NCBI GenBank assembly: GCA_021776455.1
Contig: JAJFFX010000057.1
Span: forward strand, 1 to 64,000
Reading direction: 5' to 3'
Source: Hyphococcus sp.
GTDB lineage: Bacteria; Pseudomonadota; Alphaproteobacteria; Caulobacterales; Parvularculaceae
DNA length: 64,000 nucleotides
The translations under genes and the position numbers were made by a program. The notes beneath the pieces were generated by a model that ran no database searches, was not told the DNA's origin, and saw only the letters and a program-made list of their open reading frames with translations. Below are positions 20,675 to 29,435 of this stretch, in pieces. Position 1 is the first letter of the stretch, and every line of letters begins with the position of its first letter.

Positions 20675-22078
20675 ATGAACGCAAAGCTCTCATCGCGGAT
20701 CGCCAAAACGGTTAGCGCCGTTCGCGCTCATGACCTGTTATGGGCGATTGGTTTTGCAGCGCTTATCGGCGCCGGGCTGATTGTCGCCGGTTTTGCGGAC
20801 TGGCGGGTTGTCCTTGGCGCGTGGCTGGCCCTTGGCGGCTGTCTTTTTGTGCGCAACCAGGTGTCGCCGGTGCGCGGCTATGCCGAGCCGATTATCGACA
20901 CCGTCGATGCACAGCTTGCGGTCAAACAGAGCGGGCTGGCCGATTTGCGTATCGCCCGCGATGTTCCCGAAGCGCTGCCCGATCCATTGTTTATTCTTGA
21001 TACAGATGGAATTGTTGAATATGCAAATCCGGCGGCGAAAGAGCTGGTCGGATCGGACAAAATTGAAGGCCGTCATTTTGCGGCGGCGTTGCGGGCGCCG
21101 GATGTGTTTGAAGCCGCCGAAGCCGTCATCAAGACACAAGAGCCGCAGAGGGTGGATTTCGTTACCACGGGGTCTGTAGAACGGTCATGTCGCGCGCTGG
21201 TCGCGCCGCTTGGCGCCAAATCCGACGATGGGCTTACAAGGGCGCTTATTTTCGTCCACGACCTGACCAGCGAGCGGCGGGTTGAGCGGATGCGTGCTGA
21301 TTTTATCGCCAGTGCGAGCCATGAGCTACGCACGCCCATCGCCTCGCTTATCGGTTTTATCGAGACTATGCGCGGGCACGCCAAGGACGACCCGGAAGCG
21401 CGCAAGAAGTTTTTGGGTATCATGCAGTCCCAGGCCGAGCGCATGCAGCGCCTGGTCTCGGACTTGATGTCGCTATCGCGCATTGAACTAAACGAACATG
21501 TGCCGCCAAAAGGCAATGTCGATCTTGCTGATCTTGCAGGCGATGTCATTGACAGCCTGGCGCCGCTTCTCGAGCGCGCCGGCGCGATTGTCGATTTTCT
21601 CAATGAAACCGATGCGCCGACAAAAATTCTCGGTGACCGCGACGAGTTATTTCAAGCGGCGCAAAACCTGCTTGACAACGCGGTTAAATATGGCGGCGAT
21701 CCGGCGATGATAAAGGTTCGGGTCGGACGCGGACCGGCGCCGCCTTTGGGCGGTGATGGCGAACCGGTGCACCGGGCGGGCGATGCCGCCGCACAAACTG
21801 CCGCGCGGCTGAATGTTCCTGTCGATGATTTGGTTTATATCCAGATCCGCGATTTCGGACCCGGCATCGAGCGCGCCGACCTGCCGCGGCTGACAGAGCG
21901 GTTTTATCGCGTCGATCTGGAGCAAAGCCGCAAAAGCGGCGGCACCGGACTTGGTCTCGCCATCGTCAAGCACATCGCTAACCGGCATCAGGGCGGTTTT
22001 CAAATCGAAAGCCGTTCCGGCGGCGGCACCGCGTTTTCGTGTCATTTCCTGGCTGCGGACAAGTCCGCACCGCGCTAA
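20675..22078 (+). CDS. phoR: Phosphate regulon sensor histidine kinase PhoR
   Basis: Two N-terminal TM segments, PAS region, FIASASHELRTPIASLIGFIETMRG H-box, N/G boxes; ATG at 20675 chosen over an upstream frame-internal start. Confidence 0.93.
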   Translation: MNAKLSSRIAKTVSAVRAHDLLWAIGFAALIGAGLIVAGFADWRVVLGAWLALGGCLFVRNQVSPVRGYAEPIIDTVDAQLAVKQSGLADLRIARDVPEALPDPLFILDTDGIVEYANPAAKELVGSDKIEGRHFAAALRAPDVFEAAEAVIKTQEPQRVDFVTTGSVERSCRALVAPLGAKSDDGLTRALIFVHDLTSERRVERMRADFIASASHELRTPIASLIGFIETMRGHAKDDPEARKKFLGIMQSQAERMQRLVSDLMSLSRIELNEHVPPKGNVDLADLAGDVIDSLAPLLERAGAIVDFLNETDAPTKILGDRDELFQAAQNLLDNAVKYGGDPAMIKVRVGRGPAPPLGGDGEPVHRAGDAAAQTAARLNVPVDDLVYIQIRDFGPGIERADLPRLTERFYRVDLEQSRKSGGTGLGLAIVKHIANRHQGGFQIESRSGGGTAFSCHFLAADKSAPR

Positions 22079-22217
22079 ATTGGCGTTAGCGCACAAAATG
22101 CACTATCGAATGTCGGTTCGACAAGAAATTGTCACAAAAAACCGGCATTTAGAGGCGCCTGGCGCTGTTGCTTATTGCTTAGCATTCGCAGGGCTTTATT
22201 GGGTATTGGCAAATTTT

Positions 22218-22949
22218 ATGGCGTTACAGCCTGCACATTCTTCCTTTTCAGCGCGCCGGCTTCTTGAAGTTGAGCTGTCGCGCATGGCCGCGCTTGTGGA
22301 AAGCCAGCTACAGGGCGCGATTACGGCCTTTGAGCGCCGCGATGTCGCCGCTGCTGAAAGCCTCATCCCCAACGACATCCGTGTGAATGAATTTGATCGC
22401 GACATTGAAGCCCGCGTAATGGCGTTGCTGGCGAGCGAATTATTGCCGGAAGAGTTGTTGCGCGAGGTAATGACGATCATGAAGCTGACCGGTGAGCTGG
22501 AGCGGGTTGGTGATCTTGCAAAAAATATCGCCAGGCGAACGCTTGTGGTTAGCCGCGAAGCGCCGTCGCGCCCAGCTATGGGGGTTGCGCGCATGGGCCG
22601 TGCTAGCTTGCGGCAGTTTTCCGACATTCTGGATGCTTATTCGACCCGTAATATCGATGCAGCAAAGGCTGTTTGGGGCGGCGACGACGAGGTTGATGAG
22701 CTTTACAATTCCGTGTTTCGGGAAATTACGCTCGCCATGATTGCCGATTCATCCAAAGTCAACGCCTGCACCCATCTTGTGTTCATTGCGAAAAATTTTG
22801 AGCGCGTCGGCGATCATGCGACCAATATCGCCGAAGCAATTTATTTTCTGCAGACCGGATCGCCGCTTGTAGAATCGCCTACAAAAGACGATGAAGCCGC
22901 ACTCACCGCAAGCGCGTCGCCGAGACGGTCGGGCGGGACATTCCATTAG
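22218..22949 (+). CDS. phoU: Phosphate signalling complex protein PhoU
   Basis: Two PhoU repeats: MKLTGELERVGDLAKNIARR and FIAKNFERVGDHATNIAEAIYFLQTG. Confidence 0.95.
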   Translation: MALQPAHSSFSARRLLEVELSRMAALVESQLQGAITAFERRDVAAAESLIPNDIRVNEFDRDIEARVMALLASELLPEELLREVMTIMKLTGELERVGDLAKNIARRTLVVSREAPSRPAMGVARMGRASLRQFSDILDAYSTRNIDAAKAVWGGDDEVDELYNSVFREITLAMIADSSKVNACTHLVFIAKNFERVGDHATNIAEAIYFLQTGSPLVESPTKDDEAALTASASPRRSGGTFH

Positions 22950-22965
22950 CTGACGGGGATCGAAA

Positions 22966-23655
22966 ATGGCTGCGACCCAGATTCTGATTGTTGAAGACGA
23001 AGCGGCGCTGGCGACCTTGCTTGAGTATAATCTCGAGAAGGAAGGTTTTGACGTTTCGCTTTCGGAGGACGGCGAGGACGCGCTGTTGCGGATTGAGGAA
23101 AGCCCGCCAGACTTGGTTATCCTCGATTGGTTGTTGCCGAAAGTCTCCGGCATTGAGGTCTGCCGGCGCATTCGCGCCAGGTCAGAGACCCGCAACCTGC
23201 CGATCATTATGGTGACCGCGCGCGCTGAAGAAGATGACCGCATCCGCGGGCTTGATACCGGCGCTGACGACTATCTGACCAAACCGTTTTCCACCAATGA
23301 ATTGATCGCGCGCGTTCGTGCGGTGTTGCGGCGCATCCGCCCGGGGCTTGCGGAAGACAAGGTTAGTGTTGGCAATATTGTCATTGACCGGGTCTCGCAC
23401 CGGGTGATGCGCGGCGAGCAGGAAATTCACCTCGGCCCGACTGAATTCCGGCTTCTCGATCATTTGATGCAACATCCGGGGCGCGTGTTTTCGCGCGAAC
23501 AATTGCTGAATGCGGTTTGGGGATCGGATGTGTTCGTCGAAGTGCGCACGGTCGACGTGCATATCGGCCGGCTGCGCAAAGCGCTGAATAAATATGGTCA
23601 GGGCGATCCGGTGCGCACGGTTCGGTCCGCCGGCTATGTGCTGGACGCCCGGTAA
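22966..23655 (+). CDS. phoB: Phosphate regulon response regulator PhoB
   Basis: ILIVEDEAALATLLEYNLEKEGFDV receiver; winged-helix FRLLDHLMQHPGRVFSREQLLNAVWGSDVFVEVRTVDVHIGRLRKAL. Confidence 0.97.
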   Translation: MAATQILIVEDEAALATLLEYNLEKEGFDVSLSEDGEDALLRIEESPPDLVILDWLLPKVSGIEVCRRIRARSETRNLPIIMVTARAEEDDRIRGLDTGADDYLTKPFSTNELIARVRAVLRRIRPGLAEDKVSVGNIVIDRVSHRVMRGEQEIHLGPTEFRLLDHLMQHPGRVFSREQLLNAVWGSDVFVEVRTVDVHIGRLRKALNKYGQGDPVRTVRSAGYVLDAR

Positions 23656-23657
23656 AT

Positions 23658-23684
23658 AAAAAGCCCGCCAATGGCGGGCTTTTT
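23658..23684 (+). terminator. Rho-independent terminator after phoB
   Basis: AAAAAGCCCGCC-aat-GGCGGGCTTTTT, perfect 12-bp arms with terminal T run. Confidence 0.93.
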
Positions 23685-23705
23685 CGATTGCGGACCAGGG
23701 TAAAG

Positions 23706-24212
23706 TTATGCGGTGGCGCGGCGCTTTTGTGGAGCGGCGAGCACACGTCGTGGCTCGCGGCGTGCTTCACGGCGTTGCGGCGGCTGAAAGGCGAGATGCG
23801 CATGATAGGCGCAATAGGATTTGCCCGACAGAGTCGACTGGCCGCAAAAATGAAAGTCTTCTCTCGCCGGATCGCCGAGCGGCCATTTGCACATATTGTT
23901 TTTGATCGTTGTCACGGTTGTTCGGTCGCCGGTGTCGAGCACCAGCGGCGCGATAAATTCGGGCTCGGGGATAACCGATTTCACTTCCGGCCGGCGGGCT
24001 TTGGGCGCGCTCGCTTCCCGGCGTTCCTGCGATGGGGTGCAGCCGCGTTGCGGTTTGGCCGGGGTTGCGCGGCCGGACAGGCCAAGTCGGTGAACTTTAC
24101 CGATCACCGCATTACGAGTGACGCCGCCCATTTTATTGGCGATCTGCGCAGCAGAAAGACCTTCCGCCCAGAGTGTCTTTAAAAGTTCGACCCGATCGTC
24201 TGTCCATGCCAT
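23706..24212 (-). CDS. gcrA: Cell-cycle regulator GcrA
   Basis: MAWTDDRVELLKTLWAEGLSAAQIANKMGGVTRNAVIGKVHRLGLSGRA; C-terminal CKWPLGDPAREDFHFCGQSTLSGKSYCAYHAHLAFQP. Confidence 0.97.
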   Translation of the reverse strand: MAWTDDRVELLKTLWAEGLSAAQIANKMGGVTRNAVIGKVHRLGLSGRATPAKPQRGCTPSQERREASAPKARRPEVKSVIPEPEFIAPLVLDTGDRTTVTTIKNNMCKWPLGDPAREDFHFCGQSTLSGKSYCAYHAHLAFQPPQRREARREPRRVLAAPQKRRATA

Positions 24213-24239
24213 GTCGCCGTTCTCCCTGCTGGTCCGGCA

Positions 24240-24254
24240 GCGGCTTGAAGCCGC
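24240..24254. promoter_or_regulatory. Perfect palindrome in the gcrA upstream region
   Basis: GCGGCTT-G-AAGCCGC, 7-bp arms, about 28-42 nt upstream of the gcrA start. Confidence 0.35.
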
Positions 24255-24393
24255 CTCGGCTTTAAAATCAATATCTTGTATATCTAATATTTGCGCTGCT
24301 TAATGCGCCTAAATATAGTATCCTAGCACTCACAAAACACAATATGGCGCCAGTAACTTTTTTTGCCCACAATATGTTGATAAATATCCACGC

Positions 24394-25314
24394 TTGACGG
24401 AAGCCGGCGCCCGAGCGCACACCGTTGCGCCGCAACAAGAGAAAAAATGGCTTATGGACGGCGCCGACATAGCAGAAAAAACCAACCTCGCCGCGGCTGA
24501 TCTGCAGGCGGATTTTGGCGTACGCCGCTTTGGCGCGGTGAACTGGCTGGGGCTTTGGACGCTATATCTCAAAGAAGTGCGCCGCTTCATGAAGGTGGTG
24601 ACCCAGACAGTCGTTGCCCCGGTCATCTCAACGCTGTTGTTTCTGGTCGTCTTCACACAAGCTTTCGGCGCTTCTCGCCCGGCGGTGGCGGGCGTGCCGT
24701 TTGTTGAGTTTTTGGCGCCTGGCCTCATCATCATGGCGGTCTTGACCAATGCTTTTACCAACTCCTCGTCCTCGCTGATCATCGCCAAAGTGCAAGGTTC
24801 AATCGTTGATGTGTTGATGCCGCCTCTGTCGGCGGCGGAGTTGACGGTTGCGTTTGTTGCTGGCGCTGCGACACGCGGGCTCCTGGTTGGGGCCATCACC
24901 GCTGCGACCAGCGCAGGCTTTATGTTGGCGATTGGCTCGCCGATGCATTTTGGCGCCTTGTGGGCCATTATCTATTTCGCATTTGCAGCAGCCTTGATCT
25001 TCGCCATGCTTGGCGTCATAGGCGGCGTCTGGGCGGAGAAATTCGATCAGCTTGCGGCATTTTCAAATTTCGTCATCACCCCGCTGACATTCCTGTCCGG
25101 CACGTTCTACTCCGTAGAAAGACTGCCCGAGCCGTTCCGCACGGCAAGCCAATATAACCCGGTCTATTATTTGATAGACGGCTTTCGCTCCGGCTTTACG
25201 GGTCAGGCCGAAGCCAGTCTGACGATTGGCGTTACGATGACGATGGCGTTGATGTTGGGTTTTGGGTTGACGTGTTACGGGCTGCTGCGGTCTGGTTATA
25301 AGCTGAAGGATTAA
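24394..25314 (+). CDS. ABC-2 type transporter permease
   Basis: TLYLKEVRRFMKVVTQTVVAPVISTLLFLVVFTQAFG and ITPLTFLSGTFYSVERLPEPFRTASQYNPVYYLIDGFRSGFTG; start (TTG 24394 or ATG 24454) uncertain. Confidence 0.92.
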   Translation: MTEAGARAHTVAPQQEKKWLMDGADIAEKTNLAAADLQADFGVRRFGAVNWLGLWTLYLKEVRRFMKVVTQTVVAPVISTLLFLVVFTQAFGASRPAVAGVPFVEFLAPGLIIMAVLTNAFTNSSSSLIIAKVQGSIVDVLMPPLSAAELTVAFVAGAATRGLLVGAITAATSAGFMLAIGSPMHFGALWAIIYFAFAAALIFAMLGVIGGVWAEKFDQLAAFSNFVITPLTFLSGTFYSVERLPEPFRTASQYNPVYYLIDGFRSGFTGQAEASLTIGVTMTMALMLGFGLTCYGLLRSGYKLKD

Positions 25315-25356
25315 AGGGCGCATGTCAGGGCAAGCCCCCAGACCATAGGTAATGAT

Positions 25357-26259
25357 TTGGCCGACAACGCGATATTTCCTTTTCAGGTCGGCGAAACGGC
25401 GGTGCGTGGGCATGTCGTAAGGCTGTCGGGTGTGATCGACGAAATTCTGCAGGCACATCAATTTCCCGATATGGTCAGCAGCCTTGTCGGCGAGGCCGCC
25501 AGTCTGGCGACGATGATGGGTGCAGCATTAAAATTTGACGGCAAACTGATTTTCCAGGCGCAAGGCGATGGCCCTGTGTCGATGCTGGTTGCCGATTATA
25601 CGGCGGGCGGCGCCTTGCGCGCGACGGCGAACCTCCGCGACGGCGACATTTCACAAACCGGCATTGCGCTGCTTGGCGAGGGGCACATCGTCATGACGAT
25701 TGACCATGGTGCGGATATGGAGCGCTATCAGGGCGTTACGCCAATTGAGGGGGCGGATCTTGCCGAAGCGGCGATCGCTTATTTTGCTCAATCCGAGCAG
25801 ATACCGACCGTGGTGCGACTTGCGGTCGGGCGATTGTCGACGCCGGGCGAACCGGACCGATGGCGCGCCGGAGGCATCATGGCGCAGTTTGTGCCCGGCG
25901 AAGGCGGCACGCGTGAGCGCGGCGAGGAAATTTTGCAGAGCGAGGAAGACCGCGATGTCTGGGCCCGAGTGGCGGCGTTTGTCGGAACTGCCAAGGACGA
26001 TGAGTTGCTGGACCCGGCGATCAGCGCCGAAACGCTGCTTTATCGCCTGTTCCATGAAGACGGCGTGCGCGCCTTCGCGCCCCAACCAGTGCGCGCCGAA
26101 TGCGGTTGCAATGGCGAAAAAATCGCGGCGGTGCTCTCGCGCTATAGCGAGGACGAGTTGCACGATATGGTTGAAGCCGGCGCCATCAAGGTGGTTTGCG
26201 AGTTCTGCCGCAAGGGTTATCATTTCACGCCACAAGGGGAGCCATCGCGCACGCCATGA
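25357..26259 (+). CDS. hslO: Redox-regulated chaperone Hsp33
   Basis: QFPDMVSSLVGEAASLATMMGAALKFDGKLIFQAQGDGPVSMLVADY; C-terminal CxC...CxxC (CGCNGEK ... VVCEFCRKGYHF). Confidence 0.96.
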   Translation: MADNAIFPFQVGETAVRGHVVRLSGVIDEILQAHQFPDMVSSLVGEAASLATMMGAALKFDGKLIFQAQGDGPVSMLVADYTAGGALRATANLRDGDISQTGIALLGEGHIVMTIDHGADMERYQGVTPIEGADLAEAAIAYFAQSEQIPTVVRLAVGRLSTPGEPDRWRAGGIMAQFVPGEGGTRERGEEILQSEEDRDVWARVAAFVGTAKDDELLDPAISAETLLYRLFHEDGVRAFAPQPVRAECGCNGEKIAAVLSRYSEDELHDMVEAGAIKVVCEFCRKGYHFTPQGEPSRTP

Positions 26260-27044
26260 AAAAACGACGCTTTGAAAAAGAGCTGGCAGGGCTGGAGTTT
26301 GAGCTCGCCAAGCTGCAAGAGACCGTCCAGCGCAAAGGCCTGAAACTTGCCATTATCTTCGAAGGACGCGACGCCTCAGGTAAGGGCGGCGCGATCAAAA
26401 CCATCTTGAGGCGGATGAATGCGAGGGTTTGGCGTGTCGCGGCGCTGCCAAAGCCGTCTGATCGTGAGCGCACACAGTGGTATTTTGAGCGTTATGTGAA
26501 GCACCTGCCTGCGGGCGGCGAAGTGGTTTTGTTTGACCGCTCCTGGTATAATCGCGCGGTGATTGAACCGGTGATGGGCTTTTGCACCGAGGACGAACAT
26601 GACGCGTTCATGCGCGAGGTTCCGCTGTTCGAAAAAATGCTGATTGATAGCGGGCTGATTCTGATCAAGTTCTGGATTCACGTTTCTGCAGATGAGCAAG
26701 AACAGCGCTTTCAGGACCGCGCCAACGACCCGCGCAAACGCTGGAAGCTTTCGCCAATCGATTTGAAGGCGCGCGATTTGTGGATCGAATTTACCCAAGC
26801 GCGCGACCGGATGTTCACCGATACTTCCATTGAGCGTTCGCCATGGCTGGTCGTTGACGGCAATGACAAGAGAAAGGCGCGGCTCAACATTATTCGCGCA
26901 ATCCTTGACCGGGCGCCTTATGAGTTCAACAAGTCGGCCTTCAAGCCGGTCAAACTGCCGCCGCGTCCATCGATTGACGATTGCGACTATTGCGAGCCGG
27001 ACTTAGAGACGCTTAATCTGATAAAGGATTATTACGCCGACTAA
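26256..27044 (+). CDS. ppk2: Polyphosphate kinase 2
   Basis: LAIIFEGRDASGKGGAIKTILRRMN, FDRSWYNRAVIEPVMGFC, IHVSADEQEQRFQDRANDPRKRWKLSPIDL; ATG overlaps hslO stop (ATGA). Confidence 0.95.
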   Translation: MKKRRFEKELAGLEFELAKLQETVQRKGLKLAIIFEGRDASGKGGAIKTILRRMNARVWRVAALPKPSDRERTQWYFERYVKHLPAGGEVVLFDRSWYNRAVIEPVMGFCTEDEHDAFMREVPLFEKMLIDSGLILIKFWIHVSADEQEQRFQDRANDPRKRWKLSPIDLKARDLWIEFTQARDRMFTDTSIERSPWLVVDGNDKRKARLNIIRAILDRAPYEFNKSAFKPVKLPPRPSIDDCDYCEPDLETLNLIKDYYAD

Positions 27045-27125
27045 CACGGTCCCGTGAATTGCGCGCCGGCGCGGGCGCGCCTAGTCTTTGGACGGATTTT
27101 GCGGCGAAACAGAAGCGGGGATATC

Positions 27126-28739
27126 ATGCGAGCAAGAGTTTTTATCATCGGCGTAGGCTGTGTTTCGCTGATCACTATCGGCGTTGTCGCGGCTTTGGCG
27201 ACGACCGGCGGTGCGGCATTCCGACTATGGCAGCTGGAGTGGAAAAAACAGGGCGAGACCGATCTTCGTTTTGTCGAAGTCTCGCTGCCCTTCACGCATG
27301 AGACCGACCTCGAAAAATCACTGCCGTTTATGGCGGCGGCGGCGATTGATGTTGACGGCGACGGCGTTGATGAGATTTTCATGGGCGGCGGCAAGGACCA
27401 GGCCGATGCGATTTTTGGCTATGACGGCGGCGCGTTTCACCTACTTGGCGATGGTTATCGCTTTGAAAAAGGCGATGCGGACGCCACTCATGGCGCTGCG
27501 TCGATAGACGTTGATAGCGACGGACGGGTCGATTTGTTTGTAGCGCGCGAATCCGGCGTGTGGCTGCATATGAATGTCGGCAACGGCTTTACCAGCCAAA
27601 ATCTCAATCTTCCGTTAGCGGATAATACGACGCCGCTGTCGATTGCGCTTGGTGATGTCAATAAAGACGGCGCCGTCGATCTTTATATTTCCGGCTATCT
27701 CAAGAACGAATTGGTCACGGAGCAGAATAACTTTGCGCGCGACTATGGCGGCTATAGTCATCTGTTCATCAACAGGGGCGACAACAGCTGGCGTGACGTT
27801 TCTGACGAGGCCGGCGTCTGGCGCCAGCACAACACCTTCACCGCGATGTTTGTCGATATCGACAACGACATGGATAGCGATCTCGTTATTGCTCAGGATA
27901 CCGGCGTCGTGGAAACCTATGATAATACTGGCGCGTTCCCCATGCGCCGTATCGAGAACCCGTCGGTCAATAGCTATCCCATGGGCATCGCTGCGGGCGA
28001 CTATGACAATGACGGGTTCGTTGATTTCTATTTTTCCAATGTCGGGCACGGCATGCCTGAAAAGCTGCTGCGCGGAAATCTCGACGAAGATGCGCCGTTT
28101 AACGCCAGCTATATGTTGCTTCAAAACCAGCGCGGCGCAGGCTTTACTGATGTCGCCAAGTCAACCCGCACCGCACGCATCGGCTTTGGCTGGGGCGTCG
28201 TGTTTGCGGACATGAATCTCGATGGGCGCGAAGATTTGCTGGCGGCGCAAAACTATGCGCGTTTTCCCGGCAAAGAGTTCCTGCACAAATATGCCTGCAA
28301 AATCATGCTGCAATATCCGGACGGCAAATTCATGCCAGTTGAAAAGCGCGCCGGCGCGGTCAATCGCAATTACGCCGTCGCGCCGATTGTTTCTGACTTC
28401 AATGATGACGGCCGGCCGGATCTGGTTTGGGCGAATATTGACGGCGAAGCCAAAGCGTTCATCAGCGGCGTTGAGACCGGCAACTGGCTCAAGGTGCGTC
28501 TCCCCGATAACACAGCCTCGCTTGGCGCTATCGTCACCGTGACGACGCCGGACGGGATGGTGCGGACAAAACAATTTACCGCCAGCCAGGGCCTTGGCTC
28601 TGACCAGTCGGCGGAAATGATTTTTGGCCTGGGGGAAGCGACGGAAGCGACGGTCGAAACGCGCTTCCAGAACGGCGTCGTTAAACACCATGACAGCGCA
28701 ACGGCCGGCGAGCGCATCGTGATGAGCGCTAGCCGCTAA
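27126..28739 (+). CDS. CRTAC1-like FG-GAP/VCBS repeat protein with ASPIC/UnbV-like C-terminus
   Basis: N-terminal anchor; repeated Ca-binding DxDxDG motifs (DVDGDGVDEI, DVDSDGRVDL, DVNKDGAVDL, DYDNDGFVDF, DFNDDGRPDL); C-terminal GNWLKVRLPDNTASLGAIVTV and FGLGEATEATVETRF. Confidence 0.9.
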   Translation: MRARVFIIGVGCVSLITIGVVAALATTGGAAFRLWQLEWKKQGETDLRFVEVSLPFTHETDLEKSLPFMAAAAIDVDGDGVDEIFMGGGKDQADAIFGYDGGAFHLLGDGYRFEKGDADATHGAASIDVDSDGRVDLFVARESGVWLHMNVGNGFTSQNLNLPLADNTTPLSIALGDVNKDGAVDLYISGYLKNELVTEQNNFARDYGGYSHLFINRGDNSWRDVSDEAGVWRQHNTFTAMFVDIDNDMDSDLVIAQDTGVVETYDNTGAFPMRRIENPSVNSYPMGIAAGDYDNDGFVDFYFSNVGHGMPEKLLRGNLDEDAPFNASYMLLQNQRGAGFTDVAKSTRTARIGFGWGVVFADMNLDGREDLLAAQNYARFPGKEFLHKYACKIMLQYPDGKFMPVEKRAGAVNRNYAVAPIVSDFNDDGRPDLVWANIDGEAKAFISGVETGNWLKVRLPDNTASLGAIVTVTTPDGMVRTKQFTASQGLGSDQSAEMIFGLGEATEATVETRFQNGVVKHHDSATAGERIVMSASR

Positions 28740-28764
28740 ATGATTGGCAACGCCGGAGGCGGGG

Positions 28765-29430
28765 ATGAACCATAACAGTGGGCTTGGCCGGTTCGCCGGA
28801 TGGGCAGGGCTTGCCGGCGCGTTTCTCGTCGGCGTCGCCGAGTTTTTGATCCAGTTCAATGTCGCCGGCGGTTACGAGCAAGCCGGCTATGAATATTTCC
28901 AACAGATATCGAGCGAACGCCTGACGCTTGGTTATTATCTCGCCGTTCTATCGGCGCCGCTTTATATTGTCGGCTACTGGTTTCTTGAACGATTGTTGCA
29001 GCCGTCGGGCCGGGCTTTGGCGGCGGCGTTTTTTCTTATTGGCGCCTATGCGTTTGCCATCGGCGCCGTCTGGCTCGGCGAGCGTGCGTTTTTGGCGTTC
29101 ACCGTTCAGGCGATCAGCGAGGGCGCGGCGAGCCCCGAGCTTTTGCAGCGGATGGCATCCTATAATGAGCCGCTGGTGAACGTATTAAGAGTGGCGATGG
29201 TCGCGGTATCAACGCTCTGGGTTGTGCTTATTCTCCGGGGGCGGACGGCCCTGCCAAAGTGGATGGCGATGGTCAATCCGGCGACCATCCTGGGGTCGAT
29301 TTTCGGGTTGTATTGGGCGGCGCCCTCGGTGGGCGTTTATATCTTGCCGGTGGCGATGAATGTGACGCATGTGATCATCTTTGGGCTGGCGTTGATGACC
29401 TGCACAAAGACCGCCCCGCACGGGGCTTAA
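28765..29430 (+). CDS. Integral membrane protein, DUF6796-like
   Basis: 221 aa with several TM segments; family call by resemblance only. Confidence 0.6.
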   Translation: MNHNSGLGRFAGWAGLAGAFLVGVAEFLIQFNVAGGYEQAGYEYFQQISSERLTLGYYLAVLSAPLYIVGYWFLERLLQPSGRALAAAFFLIGAYAFAIGAVWLGERAFLAFTVQAISEGAASPELLQRMASYNEPLVNVLRVAMVAVSTLWVVLILRGRTALPKWMAMVNPATILGSIFGLYWAAPSVGVYILPVAMNVTHVIIFGLALMTCTKTAPHGA

Positions 29431-29435
29431 TTTTT
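29413..29435 (+). terminator. Putative intrinsic terminator overlapping convergent gene ends
   Basis: GCCCCG-CA-CGGGGC followed by TTAATTTTT; lies over the convergent stop codons. Confidence 0.55.

Noticed and set aside
25651-26235. 194-aa minus-strand ORF
   Set aside because: Antisense to hslO; no domain or SD evidence.
28161-28859. 232-aa minus-strand ORF
   Set aside because: Antisense to the CRTAC1-like gene and its neighbour; spans two plus-strand genes without independent support.
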